Source: Bacteroidales bacterium | Lineage (GTDB): Bacteria > Bacteroidota > Bacteroidia > Bacteroidales > VadinHA17 | NCBI GenBank assembly: GCA_012514255.1 | Contig: JAAZAP010000251.1 | Location: 1 to 15,403, forward strand | Direction: 5' to 3' | DNA length: 15,403 bases | In this document: piece after piece, positions 1 through 7,426 of the stretch | Position numbering within the stretch: the stretch's first letter is position 1 | How the letters are laid out: each line of letters begins with the position of its first letter | The notes under the pieces: generated by a model | What the model was told of the DNA's origin: nothing | Seen by the model: the letters and a program-made list of their open reading frames with translations, nothing else | The model's database searches: none | Made by a program: the position numbers and the translations under genes

Positions 1-1270
1 CGAAGGCAACACCTATATAGTTGCCAAGGATCCAGCCTATCATACCCGTTGCCAGCCCTGTAAGAATGATATCCTTGTTCTTGAGGGCTGCAGCAACCAT
101 CGGCACAAAAGGAGGCGAATAGACAAACCCGGTGGTGGTTATCAGATAATCATCGGCATTGACCCTGAATATCCAGGAGAGGAAAAGGTGCAGGAAAAGT
201 GAACCGAAGTAGGCATAGGTAATGAACAGGAGAAGGTTGAAGTACTTAACCTGGAATATAATGCTCAGGTCACACCGCGTGGCAATGACTATGGAAAAGG
301 CAATGATCAGGTACATTCCCAGCTGAAATGTCTTCCTGATACCCCTGATCGGTTTAATAAATGAGGCAGCCACACCCAACGTTGTTATGGTAAGTATCAC
401 CGAAACCGTCAGTGGTACTTTTGGCAAGAGTGAACCAACAAATAGCCCCACGCCCATGATTGCCACCGCAAGAGCAATTGCGCCAAGCAACGGTAAGACT
501 GTTGACTTTTTGAACATCCCGGAATAGTCGTCAAAATCCTCTGCCATTTTCCGGTGCATCGCATTGATGTCCACATCCTCTCCTGCCTTTGCAGCCGGAG
601 CCTTGAAGGGCGGAAGGAAGAGCCTGAAGAAGGCCGGTCCGGCAGTTATAAAGAAAAGGATGACAATAGCACCCACAATCATGTCATAGGTGTTTGTCAT
701 GACAAAAGCATGCGGGTCAACCCGTAGCGCAAGTGCAATGGAGGCCAGGTTTACAGAACCCCCGGTATACAATCCTACAAGCATACCGCCTATCTTGTCA
801 GCACCCTCCACCTTATCCCTGAATATCAGGTAACCCGTTGCCACAATGACAATTACCGAGAATAATGCCAGTACCATTGAAAGGAAGCCCTTGCCGGAGA
901 ACCGCAGCCATCTCCTCACATTGAGTGAGAAGAGTATCAGCGGTATGGCCAGAAGAACCAGGGCACTCTGCATATTGTCCTGAACAGCCACTATACTGTT
1001 ATACCGCAGATCACTGTGCTTCAGGGTGCCGGCTGCCACCATCTCAACTGCCTCAGCCTTTGGTATGTATGACCTGTCCTGTCCTATGGTGGCATCACGA
1101 TAGGCTTCACTGCTGCGGGGCATGATCCCCACATTCGCAATAATGATACCCGTGGCATAGGCCAGCACAATGGCACCTATTTTCTTTAGAAATCCGTATT
1201 TCTTAGTAAGCCCGATAAGAAAAGCAGGGAAAACGAGGCAGAAAACTGCCAGCATTATAAGGCTGAACAT
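1..1270 (-). CDS. DUF819-family integral membrane protein (3' end beyond the window)
   Basis: An open frame of 423 codons reads leftwards from an ATG at 1270 to the window edge without a stop, so the C-terminus is missing. The protein is very hydrophobic: membrane segments are visible near residues 2-22, 31-50, 103-117, 132-150, 197-215, 257-283, 287-305, 318-335, 340-365 and 400-423. A glycine-rich stretch LVGLYTGGSVNLASIAL (about 164-180) lies between helices, as is usual in DUF819 (YjcL-like) proteins. A hydrophilic loop of about 50 residues follows the second helix. The family has no firmly assigned substrate; a transporter role is an inference from topology. It is on the same strand as fabI but 99 nt downstream of it, so co-transcription is uncertain. 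I saw no exact TAnnTTTG box in that gap. The frame continues open upstream of 1270; this ATG was chosen because it starts a hydrophobic first helix. Confidence 0.8.
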   Translation of the reverse strand, partial: MFSLIMLAVFCLVFPAFLIGLTKKYGFLKKIGAIVLAYATGIIIANVGIMPRSSEAYRDATIGQDRSYIPKAEAVEMVAAGTLKHSDLRYNSIVAVQDNMQSALVLLAIPLILFSLNVRRWLRFSGKGFLSMVLALFSVIVIVATGYLIFRDKVEGADKIGGMLVGLYTGGSVNLASIALALRVDPHAFVMTNTYDMIVGAIVILFFITAGPAFFRLFLPPFKAPAAKAGEDVDINAMHRKMAEDFDDYSGMFKKSTVLPLLGAIALAVAIMGVGLFVGSLLPKVPLTVSVILTITTLGVAASFIKPIRGIRKTFQLGMYLIIAFSIVIATRCDLSIIFQVKYFNLLLFITYAYFGSLFLHLFLSWIFRVNADDYLITTTGFVYSPPFVPMVAAALKNKDIILTGLATGMIGWILGNYIGVAF

Positions 1271-1369
1271 GGCGGTCAGTTTTAGAAAAGTAAAAATAGA
1301 AAAAGCACCCCTCCCGGCTGCCGACGAACCTTCAAAATAGGTCTTTATACTGCCGCATGATGAGTATTT

Positions 1370-2206
1370 TTACTTATCAGGGCACTCCCTGAAGCTCTTG
1401 TTGTACTGTTCTATTGCCCTTTCGCTCATACCCATGCTTGAGAAACCGCCATCATTGAAAATATTCTGCATGGTAACCTTTCTTGTGAGATCGGAGAAGA
1501 GAGTGATACAGACATCCGCGCAGTCGGAGGCATCGGCATTGCCCAGGGGCGACATCCTGTCAGAAAAATCCACCAGCGAGTCAAAGCCTGCTATGCCCGC
1601 TCCGGCTGTGGTGGCGGTGGGCGACTGTGACACGGTGTTGATCCTCACATGCCTCTCCTTGCCGTAGATATACCCGAAACTCCTTGCAACTGACTCCAGC
1701 AGCGCCTTGGCATCACCCATGTCATTGTAACCGGCCAGGGTGCGCTGTGCTGCCACGTACGTCAGTGCCACCACCGAACCCCACTCTTTTATTGCATCCA
1801 TCTTCCAGGATGTCTGCAATATCCTGTGAAAGCTAAGTGCTGAGATATCAAGCGTCTTCAGCATGTTCTCATAACTGCTCTCTGCATACGGGATTCCTTT
1901 CCGGACATTGGGAGACATGCCGATGGAATGAAGGACAAAGTCTATCTGCCCGTCAAAGATCTCCATCGCTCTGCGGAAAAGGACTTCCAGATCCTCCATG
2001 CTTGTGGCATCAGCCGTAACAACCTCACTACCTGTCTTTTCAGCCAGCGTATCAATTGTGCCCATCCGTACTGCCACAGGTGCATTTGTCAGCACCAGCC
2101 TGGCGCCCTGAGCATGAGCTTTTTCAGCCACGTGCCAGGCGATCGATTTGTTGTTGAGTGCACCGAAGATAATCCCCTTTTTGCCCTCTAACAGATTATT
2201 TGTCAT
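1370..2206 (-). CDS. fabI: Enoyl-[acyl-carrier-protein] reductase (NADH), FabI
   Basis: Catalyses the last reduction of each fatty-acid elongation cycle, turning trans-2-enoyl-ACP into acyl-ACP with NAD(P)H in the cytoplasm. The 278-residue length fits FabI. Visible features are a Rossmann start GIIFGALNNKSIAW (11-24), in place of the classical SDR GxxxGxG, and the FabI active site Tyr150-x9-Tyr160-x6-Lys167 (YNDMGDAK). A substrate-loop segment SQSPTATTAGAGI (193-205) and the C-terminal NDGGFSSMGM (251-260) also fit; E. coli FabI has the equivalent Tyr146/Tyr156/Lys163. These features separate it from FabL, FabV and ordinary beta-ketoacyl reductases. It is the last gene of the bamD-recN run, with 32 nt between the recN stop and its ATG, and is probably co-transcribed. 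The stop is TAA at 1370-1372. Confidence 0.95.
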   Translation of the reverse strand: MTNNLLEGKKGIIFGALNNKSIAWHVAEKAHAQGARLVLTNAPVAVRMGTIDTLAEKTGSEVVTADATSMEDLEVLFRRAMEIFDGQIDFVLHSIGMSPNVRKGIPYAESSYENMLKTLDISALSFHRILQTSWKMDAIKEWGSVVALTYVAAQRTLAGYNDMGDAKALLESVARSFGYIYGKERHVRINTVSQSPTATTAGAGIAGFDSLVDFSDRMSPLGNADASDCADVCITLFSDLTRKVTMQNIFNDGGFSSMGMSERAIEQYNKSFRECPDK

Positions 2207-2238
2207 GATCTTGTTTTTCTGTTTTAACAGTCACGGGT

Positions 2239-3897
2239 TCAATTTCCTTTCAGAAGTTCTCGGGCATTTCGGATGGCGGCCTCAGTTATTGTGGTGCCGC
2301 TGAGCAGCCTGGCAACCTCTGTCACCCTTTCCTCGTCGTTCAACAACCTGACACGGGTTATTGTTGAGTGATCACTCTCTTCCTTATAAACATGGTAGTG
2401 CATTCCTCCCCTGGAAGCCACCTGGGGCAGGTGAGTAATATTTATTACCTGCATCTTTCTGCCCATATCTGCAAGAATGGAGCCTACCATTGAGGCCACC
2501 TCTCCCGAGACGCCTGAATCTATCTCGTCAAAGATGATTGCAGGCAGGCCGGAGCTGCTTGCCAGCGCCGACTTCAGGCAGAGCATCACCCTTGACAGTT
2601 CACCCCCGGAGGCACATCGTGAGAGCTCCTCAGGCTCTACCTGCCGGTTGGCGCTGAAAAAGAACTCCACCGCATCTTTACCGGACGGGCCCGGCGCCGC
2701 GAGGTCTTTTACACGTGCTTCAAAGCGCGCATGCGGCATGCCCAGCTTACGGAGGCTGGCGGTTATCTGTCCTGCAAGAGGGTCAGCAGCCCTGTTCCGG
2801 GCTTCCGAAAGGCGTGCTGCAAGCGTTTCAACATCCGCATAAGCTTCATCACTTCTTCTTTTCAGCTCTCCGATCCTCTCATCGGCATCACTGGTGTCAG
2901 CCACTGCCTCTTCTACCTTTTGCTGCACTGACAGCAGTTCATCAATATCCCTGCATCGGTGTTTCTGCATCAATGAGTATATTGTATCCAGCCTTTGAGT
3001 AATATAATCGAGCCTGCCGGGGTCAGCAGAAGCGTTTTCATTTAGTTTTTCAGCCTCATATGATATATCATCCAGCTCAATGAGCTGTGTCTCCATTCGC
3101 TTTTCAAGCTCTCCTGCCTCAGGCAGCCAGCCTGCTATCCTTGAGAGGCTGAGGCGTGCCGCGCGCAACAGCGAGAGGGCTGAAACATCCTCCCCGCCGA
3201 GAGCAGCGGTGACCTTTGCCAGTGCCTCCTTGATCTCCGATGCATTGGAGAGCATCTCCTGCTCCTTCTCGAGGGTCTCCTGCTCACCCTGAACCAGGTC
3301 TACCGCCCTGAACTCCTCAAGCTGATGCGAATAGTAGTCATGATCTGCCCTTGCCCTCCCCAGATCGAGCGCAGCCGCATCATACTGCTTCCTGGCCAAT
3401 TGGTACCGTCTCCATTCCTGAGAGTACTCCCTGGCCAGAGCTGTGGTGTCAGCATAGGCATCAACGACGCGGACCTGGAACATGGTATTGCCAAGGAGGA
3501 GGGTCTCATGCTGTGAGTGCACGTCAATCAGCCGACTGCCCAGCTCCTTCATCACCCCCAGATTAACGGGGGTGTCATTGAGGAATGCCCTCGACTTGCC
3601 TGACGGTGTAATTTCTCTTCTCAGTATAGCATCATCATCATAGTCAACCTCGTTCTCGTTAAAGAGCTCCTCCAGGTCATATCCCCTGATATTGAACTCG
3701 GCCTCCACAATGCATTTTTCGTCGTGGCTGAGCAGCACGGAGGTGTCAGCCCTCTCCCCGAGAACCAGTCCCAGAGCCCCCAATAGAATAGATTTACCTG
3801 CCCCGGTCTCACCGGTGATAATTGTAAAGCCTTCGCCGAAGGCCATATCCAGCTCTTTAATGATGGCGTAGTTCCTAACTGTCAGTCTGCGGAGCAT
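2239..3897 (-). CDS. recN: DNA repair protein RecN
   Basis: SMC-like ATPase acting early in double-strand-break repair, where it gathers broken ends for RecA-dependent recombination in the nucleoid. The 552-residue length is normal for RecN. The N-terminal Walker A is GETGAGKS (29-36). The middle, about residues 150-370, is rich in Glu, Lys, Ala and Leu heptads and should form the coiled-coil arm. The C-terminal half carries the ABC signature ASGGELSR (429-436), the Walker B AIIFDEIDSG (453-462) with Asp457-Glu458, and the switch THLPQVA (488-494). All catalytic motifs are intact. It lies 13 nt downstream of the DUF4835 gene and upstream of fabI. No LexA-type box could be judged in the short upstream gap, so expression probably follows the operon promoter. 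Confidence 0.96.
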   Translation of the reverse strand: MLRRLTVRNYAIIKELDMAFGEGFTIITGETGAGKSILLGALGLVLGERADTSVLLSHDEKCIVEAEFNIRGYDLEELFNENEVDYDDDAILRREITPSGKSRAFLNDTPVNLGVMKELGSRLIDVHSQHETLLLGNTMFQVRVVDAYADTTALAREYSQEWRRYQLARKQYDAAALDLGRARADHDYYSHQLEEFRAVDLVQGEQETLEKEQEMLSNASEIKEALAKVTAALGGEDVSALSLLRAARLSLSRIAGWLPEAGELEKRMETQLIELDDISYEAEKLNENASADPGRLDYITQRLDTIYSLMQKHRCRDIDELLSVQQKVEEAVADTSDADERIGELKRRSDEAYADVETLAARLSEARNRAADPLAGQITASLRKLGMPHARFEARVKDLAAPGPSGKDAVEFFFSANRQVEPEELSRCASGGELSRVMLCLKSALASSSGLPAIIFDEIDSGVSGEVASMVGSILADMGRKMQVINITHLPQVASRGGMHYHVYKEESDHSTITRVRLLNDEERVTEVARLLSGTTITEAAIRNARELLKGN

Positions 3898-3910
3898 GAG
3901 CGGTTAGTTG

Positions 3911-4840
3911 TCAGGTGGAGGAGAGTATCTTCTGATACTTGTTCTCGTTTGCCGGGTCAATCTCATTGAGTATCTGCACCACCCTGTTCTTTTCCTCGGG
4001 GAAACCTTGTGAGAAGATGTTTACTATCTCATCTGCCTTGGCGTCAAGTATGATTGTCATGTAATACATGAAAGGATCCGGCCTGCGTCTGTGTACCTCC
4101 TGGAGCCTCCGCAGGCTCTCATATATCTCTGTCCTTGCCTGTGTCATGTCAGACTCCATACGGTCAAGGCCCCTGAGGTGATAAAGGTAAAGAAACTGTC
4201 TCACACCGGCATACTCATTGTCCAGTATATTTTTCACCAGCCAGTAGCGGTTCCTGTTCCTTGATCCGTCATAAGGCTTCCACCCCTGCTCCGGCGCGTT
4301 CTGGGCATTGGTCACAATCTTCTCAGCCACCTGGAAATACGGGGTGCCGCCTCCCTGCGCATATGTGTCGAAATCCACCCCTATAAGCAGATAGGCATAG
4401 TAGGCCAGCACCGAAACAAGATTGCTTGTGTGGCTGTTCGGATTGAACTCGAGAGGCTGAAACTCAACATACCTGAACTGGAAATTGTTGTCGACGAAAT
4501 TCAGGACTGTCGATTCGTAGGTTGTATTGTAAACAGGCCTGCTCAGCTGCACCTGGATCGTTCCCCGGAACTCATCGGCAGAGAGCTGCTCATCAAGACT
4601 GATAAGCAGGTTGCACTCTATTCTTTCTGAAAAACTGAAGATATTGTCTGTCCAGACCATGCTGTTCATGAACTCGTAGATATCACGCTGCATGTTCTGA
4701 AAGACCTCCCTGTTCGACCCCTGAATCTTCTGAGCCGAAACCTGGACATTACAGTACAGTTCCTGCGACCGGGCTGTGCCGGTGGCCAGCACCAGAAGAA
4801 CTGCTGCAATGAATAGCCTGGTTCTTGACGGTTGACTCAT
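3911..4840 (-). CDS. porD: DUF4835 protein, putative type IX secretion accessory protein PorD
   Basis: A secreted 309-residue protein with a clear Sec signal peptide: basic start, hydrophobic core near 8-22, probable cleavage around TARS|QELYC. The mature part begins with the ELYCNVQV-type strand typical of DUF4835. It continues through FSFSERIECNLLI and VLAYYAYLLIGVDFDTY (about 145-161), a well-conserved block of the family, and ends in a helical region with an NEIDPAN segment. DUF4835 proteins occur across Bacteroidota immediately next to coaBC and recN, as here (6 nt after coaBC, 13 nt before recN). Some annotations name the family PorD, a type IX secretion component; I recall this name but the sequence alone does not prove a secretion role. 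A periplasmic or outer-membrane location is inferred from the signal peptide. Confidence 0.85.
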   Translation of the reverse strand: MSQPSRTRLFIAAVLLVLATGTARSQELYCNVQVSAQKIQGSNREVFQNMQRDIYEFMNSMVWTDNIFSFSERIECNLLISLDEQLSADEFRGTIQVQLSRPVYNTTYESTVLNFVDNNFQFRYVEFQPLEFNPNSHTSNLVSVLAYYAYLLIGVDFDTYAQGGGTPYFQVAEKIVTNAQNAPEQGWKPYDGSRNRNRYWLVKNILDNEYAGVRQFLYLYHLRGLDRMESDMTQARTEIYESLRRLQEVHRRRPDPFMYYMTIILDAKADEIVNIFSQGFPEEKNRVVQILNEIDPANENKYQKILSST

Positions 4841-4846
4841 GGGTGA

Positions 4847-6058
4847 TCAGCGTATCAGTGAAATAATCCTGTTAAATATATCCGTAGCAACTTCCTCCTT
4901 GGATTTCAACTCAAATTTATCAATATTATTATTACTGTCAATGATGGTGATCCGGTTGGTTTCATGGCCAAAGCCGGCGCCCTCATCCCGCAGTGAGTTG
5001 AGTATTATCAGGTCAAGGTTTTTCCTCTGCAGCTTACCCCTGGCATTCTCAATCTCATTTTCCGTTTCCAGGGCGAATCCGGCGAGGATCTGCCCCTTCT
5101 TTTTGATCTTTCCAAGTGATGCAGCAATGTCTTCGGTAGGCTTCAGCCTCAGTTCCAGATAACCCGGTCCTCTTTTCATCTTTGTCTCATGGACCTTTTC
5201 CGGGGTGAAGTCCGCCACCGCTGCTGCCAGGATAGCAATATCGCAGGTGCGAAAAGCCTCCAGCGAGGCTGCTTTCATCTCTGATGCCGTCTTTACCGCG
5301 ATAATGTTTATGCCTTTTTCTGATGGTTTCAGGCTGACAGGACCCAGCACGAGGGTCACCTCTGCTCCCAGTCTTGCAGCCCTGTCGGCCAGGGCAATGC
5401 CCATGCGTCCGGATGAATGGTTACTGATGAAACGTACCGGGTCAATGGGCTCAATGGTCGGGCCCGCATTGATCATGACCCGTCTGCCCTGTAACGGCAG
5501 TTCAGTTATTTTTTTTTTTGAAAGGACTTCCTTTATCTCCTTAACTATCACCTCGGGTTCTGCCATCCGCCCCTTTCCATCCAGCCCGCTTGCCAGTTCA
5601 CCTGTATCAGGTTCGATTATAAGGGTGCCGAACGACTTCAGTCTCTCCATGTTGCCGGTTGTTGCCGGATGAGCAAGCATGTCAAGGTCCATGGCCGGGG
5701 CAAGCAGTACGGGACAACGTGCCGAGAGAAAGGTTGTAAGCAGCAGGTTATCCGCTATTCCTGCCGCCATCTTGCCCATAGTGTTTGCCGTGGCAGGCGC
5801 AATGATGAATAGGTCAGCCCAGAGGCCGAGATCAATATGGCTGTTCCATCTGCCGTCTTCCGGATCAAAGAAATCAACCAGAACCGGATTTTTTGATAGT
5901 GTGGCCAGGGTCAGCGGGGTGATGAACTCCTTTGCCAGCGGGGTCATGATCACCCTGACCTCTGCCCCCTCCCTGACAAGTAACCGGATGATAATGGCAG
6001 CCTTGTAAGCTGCTATACCTCCGGTGACTCCAAGCAGTATTTTCCTGCCTTTAAGCAT
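4847..6058 (-). CDS. coaBC: Bifunctional phosphopantothenoylcysteine decarboxylase / phosphopantothenate-cysteine ligase
   Basis: Carries out two consecutive steps of coenzyme A synthesis: ligation of cysteine to 4'-phosphopantothenate (CoaB) and FMN-dependent decarboxylation to 4'-phosphopantetheine (CoaC). From the ATG at 6058 it is 403 residues and starts MLKGRKILLGVTGGIAAYKA, the usual family N-terminus. A TTG three codons upstream is open but less likely. The CoaC domain (1 to about 180) shows His74 in SHIDLGLWADL, then APATANTMGKMAAG (87-100). The CoaB domain (about 190-403) shows INAGPTIEPIDPVRFISNHSSG (196-217), ILAAAVADFTPEK (276-288), LKPTEDI (305-311) and AGFALETE (326-333). Two oddities are reported separately: the PAMN and catalytic-loop Cys positions of CoaC are Asp124 and Ser157, and the linker is encoded across a run of 11 A. 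It sits 9 nt after rpoZ. Confidence 0.95.
   Translation of the reverse strand: MLKGRKILLGVTGGIAAYKAAIIIRLLVREGAEVRVIMTPLAKEFITPLTLATLSKNPVLVDFFDPEDGRWNSHIDLGLWADLFIIAPATANTMGKMAAGIADNLLLTTFLSARCPVLLAPAMDLDMLAHPATTGNMERLKSFGTLIIEPDTGELASGLDGKGRMAEPEVIVKEIKEVLSKKKITELPLQGRRVMINAGPTIEPIDPVRFISNHSSGRMGIALADRAARLGAEVTLVLGPVSLKPSEKGINIIAVKTASEMKAASLEAFRTCDIAILAAAVADFTPEKVHETKMKRGPGYLELRLKPTEDIAASLGKIKKKGQILAGFALETENEIENARGKLQRKNLDLIILNSLRDEGAGFGHETNRITIIDSNNNIDKFELKSKEEVATDIFNRIISLIR
5509..5519. repeat. 11-base A/T homopolymer inside coaBC, at the domain linker
   Basis: Eleven consecutive T on the plus strand are eleven A in the coaBC mRNA, encoding Lys181-Lys183 and flanking bases just after the CoaC domain. 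It is the longest homopolymer I noticed in the window. Losing one A creates an immediate TAA and gaining one A creates TGA after two further codons, so both slipped frames terminate almost at once. Confidence 0.9.
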
Positions 6059-6067
6059 GTTGCGCAA

Positions 6068-6403
6068 TTATTTCTTCTGCTTCTGCTCTTTCTCGGGATT
6101 ACGGTAGTAGATCTTCTCGTCTTCAAACTCGGCAAGAGCAATGAGTGTAGGCTTCGGAAGCCTTTCATAGAATTTTGAGATCTCTATCTGCTCCCTGTTC
6201 TCGAACACCTCTTCCAGGTTGTCATTGAAAGAGGCAAACTCTTCCAGCTTGGAATTAAGCTCCTGCTTCATCTCAACACTTATCTGGTTTGCCCTTCTGG
6301 TACATATGATGACACTTTCGTAGATATTGCCGGTTGATGCATCAAACTTGTCAATATCCCTGGTAATGGTTGTGTAAGGGGCTGATGTCTTTTTGTAGTC
6401 CAT
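6068..6403 (-). CDS. rpoZ: DNA-directed RNA polymerase omega subunit, Bacteroidota type
   Basis: A 111-residue protein starting MDYKKTSAPYTTITRDIDKF, matching the divergent omega (Rpb6-like) subunit of Bacteroidota; omega helps fold and hold the beta-prime subunit of RNA polymerase. The core block TGNIYESVIICTRRANQISVEMKQEL holds the conserved Arg-Arg-Ala-Asn-Gln element of omega. A Lys- and Gln-rich tail ends the protein. The ATG at 6403 is preferred: the frame also opens at a TTG (6421) that overlaps the bamD stop, but only the ATG gives the usual MDYKK start and a normal 14-nt gap after bamD. It lies between bamD and coaBC, its typical place in the phylum. The omega-coaBC adjacency (rpoZ next to dfp) is also seen in other bacteria. 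Confidence 0.88.
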   Translation of the reverse strand: MDYKKTSAPYTTITRDIDKFDASTGNIYESVIICTRRANQISVEMKQELNSKLEEFASFNDNLEEVFENREQIEISKFYERLPKPTLIALAEFEDEKIYYRNPEKEQKQKK

Positions 6404-6417
6404 ATTATTGCTGTAGT

Positions 6418-7236
6418 TCAATTGTTATCTGTTGGTTGTACTGATGTGTCTATCTGCAGGTACTTTGCCGTGTTTTCAAAGATCCTGTAGACATCCTTTG
6501 AGAACTTGCTCTCAGGGAACTCTTCAATGAACGAATAGTACTCGTCGAGCGTGGTCTGGTACCGCTCCACCTTCTTTGAAGGTATGCTGTTCACAGCCAG
6601 GAGATACTGCGCGTCAAGCTTGAGATACATCAGCTCCTCGCGATACCTGGTATCCGGGTACTCTTTGAGGCTGTTGGCAAGTGATACTGTGGCGGCACGA
6701 TACTCTTTAAGATCATAATAAAGCCTTGCGCTGAGATATGATTTCTCAACAAGCTTCTCCTGCAGTTCAAGTATCCTGGCCTTGCAGTCGTCTGTCCGCG
6801 TGCTCGTCGGATAACGCTGCATGAAGATGGTAAAGCTCTCTATTGCCTTTTTGGTATTTGCCTGGTCCAGTTCCGGACGTGGACTCTGATAGTAATCGCA
6901 AAGGGCTGCCAGATAATGTGCCTCCTCGGCATTGTTGCTCAACGGATATGTCTCGGCAAAAGTCTGATAATAAGTGCCTGCCATCATATAGTCACGTATC
7001 CTGAAGTGAGCCTGTGCATTTATCCAGTTGAGCTGCTCAGCGTCATCAGTGGCCCTGTATCTCGGCAATATCTGGGAAAGAAGCTCTATCGACTTCATGT
7101 ACTTGCCGTCATCATAATACTCGAAGACCTTGGCCTTTTTAAGCTCGTAGTCAGAGCTCTTGAGAAGCTTCTCATACTCACCGCATGATGAAACGATGAG
7201 AGCAAGCAACAGGAGTGTTATCAGTCTGATCCTCAT
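6418..7236 (-). CDS. bamD: Outer membrane assembly lipoprotein BamD
   Basis: Lipoprotein of the BAM complex, anchored in the inner leaflet of the outer membrane and partnering BamA to insert beta-barrel proteins. The 272-residue protein has a lipoprotein signal with lipobox V15-S16-S17-C18, so the mature protein starts at Cys18. The following CGEYEKLLKSSDYELKKAK is the usual BamD start in Bacteroidota. Tetratricopeptide-like helical repeats follow, for example AQAHFRIRDYMMAGTYYQTF and KAIESFTIFMQRYPTSTRTDD, with the repeated YP and S-x-AEEA spacing of YfiO/BamD. It is the first gene of the six-gene run, 157 nt from the window's main divergent promoter region, and ends in TGA at 6418-6420. Confidence 0.93.
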   Translation of the reverse strand: MRIRLITLLLLALIVSSCGEYEKLLKSSDYELKKAKVFEYYDDGKYMKSIELLSQILPRYRATDDAEQLNWINAQAHFRIRDYMMAGTYYQTFAETYPLSNNAEEAHYLAALCDYYQSPRPELDQANTKKAIESFTIFMQRYPTSTRTDDCKARILELQEKLVEKSYLSARLYYDLKEYRAATVSLANSLKEYPDTRYREELMYLKLDAQYLLAVNSIPSKKVERYQTTLDEYYSFIEEFPESKFSKDVYRIFENTAKYLQIDTSVQPTDNN

Positions 7237-7252
7237 ATCCGGAAATGTTGCG

Positions 7253-7260
7253 CAAAATTA
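7253..7260 (-). promoter_or_regulatory. Bacteroidota -7 box (TAATTTTG) upstream of bamD
   Basis: Read on the minus strand, TAATTTTG fits the TAnnTTTG -7 consensus exactly and lies 16 nt upstream of the bamD ATG, predicting a very short 5' leader. No TTTG sits at the ideal spacing upstream, so the -33 element is weak or absent. Confidence 0.55.
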
Positions 7261-7324
7261 CTATTTTTTTTGATTACTGGGTTCATTGTATTACAAAAGT
7301 GCTCTCTTTTAGAATACAAAGTAG

Positions 7325-7339
7325 TTAACGCATTGTTAA
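7325..7339. promoter_or_regulatory. Inverted repeat TTAAC-N5-GTTAA in the divergent intergenic region
   Basis: A perfect 5-bp inverted repeat with a 5-bp spacer lies about midway between the two divergent -7 boxes. It has the form of a dimeric regulator site. The arms are short and AT-rich, so chance is possible. No regulator is assigned. Confidence 0.3.
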
Positions 7340-7350
7340 AACAACAGAAC

Positions 7351-7370
7351 AAATAGGTATAAATAGGTAC
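7351..7370. repeat. Two tandem 10-bp units upstream of the oxoamine synthase promoter
   Basis: AAATAGGTAT is followed directly by AAATAGGTAC: two copies differing only in the last base, with a period of one DNA turn. They occupy the region where a -33 element for the 7392 box would be expected, so they may be a regulator-binding site replacing a good -33 sequence. Confidence 0.5.
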
Positions 7371-7391
7371 TATGCCTGAGATTTGTTTTAA

Positions 7392-7399
7392 TAATTTTG
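7392..7399 (+). promoter_or_regulatory. Bacteroidota -7 box (TAATTTTG) for the oxoamine synthase gene
   Basis: An exact TAnnTTTG match, identical to the box facing bamD. Transcription would begin near 7405-7407. A TTG start at 7397 would lie inside this box, so the box argues for the GTG at 7427 as the start of the downstream gene. No TTTG is found at the -33 position. Confidence 0.5.
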
Positions 7400-7426
7400 C
7401 GGGCATCAATCAAAAACTATACTGAC

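Noticed and set aside
925..1125. A 66-codon plus-strand open frame in the first kilobase.
   Set aside because: It is antisense to the DUF819 membrane protein, whose frame is open over the entire region with clear membrane helices.
1311..1345. GC-rich imperfect hairpin around CGGCTGCCG between fabI and the DUF819 gene as a terminator.
   Set aside because: Arms of only about three bases and no clear T run in the right direction; no stable structure could be drawn by eye.
5205..5672. A 155-codon plus-strand open frame inside coaBC.
   Set aside because: Antisense to conserved CoaB and CoaC motifs; composition is Ser- and Ala-rich as expected of a complementary frame.
6404..6421. TTG start for rpoZ overlapping the bamD stop.
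   Set aside because: The ATG at 6403 gives the family's usual MDYKK start and a normal intergenic gap.
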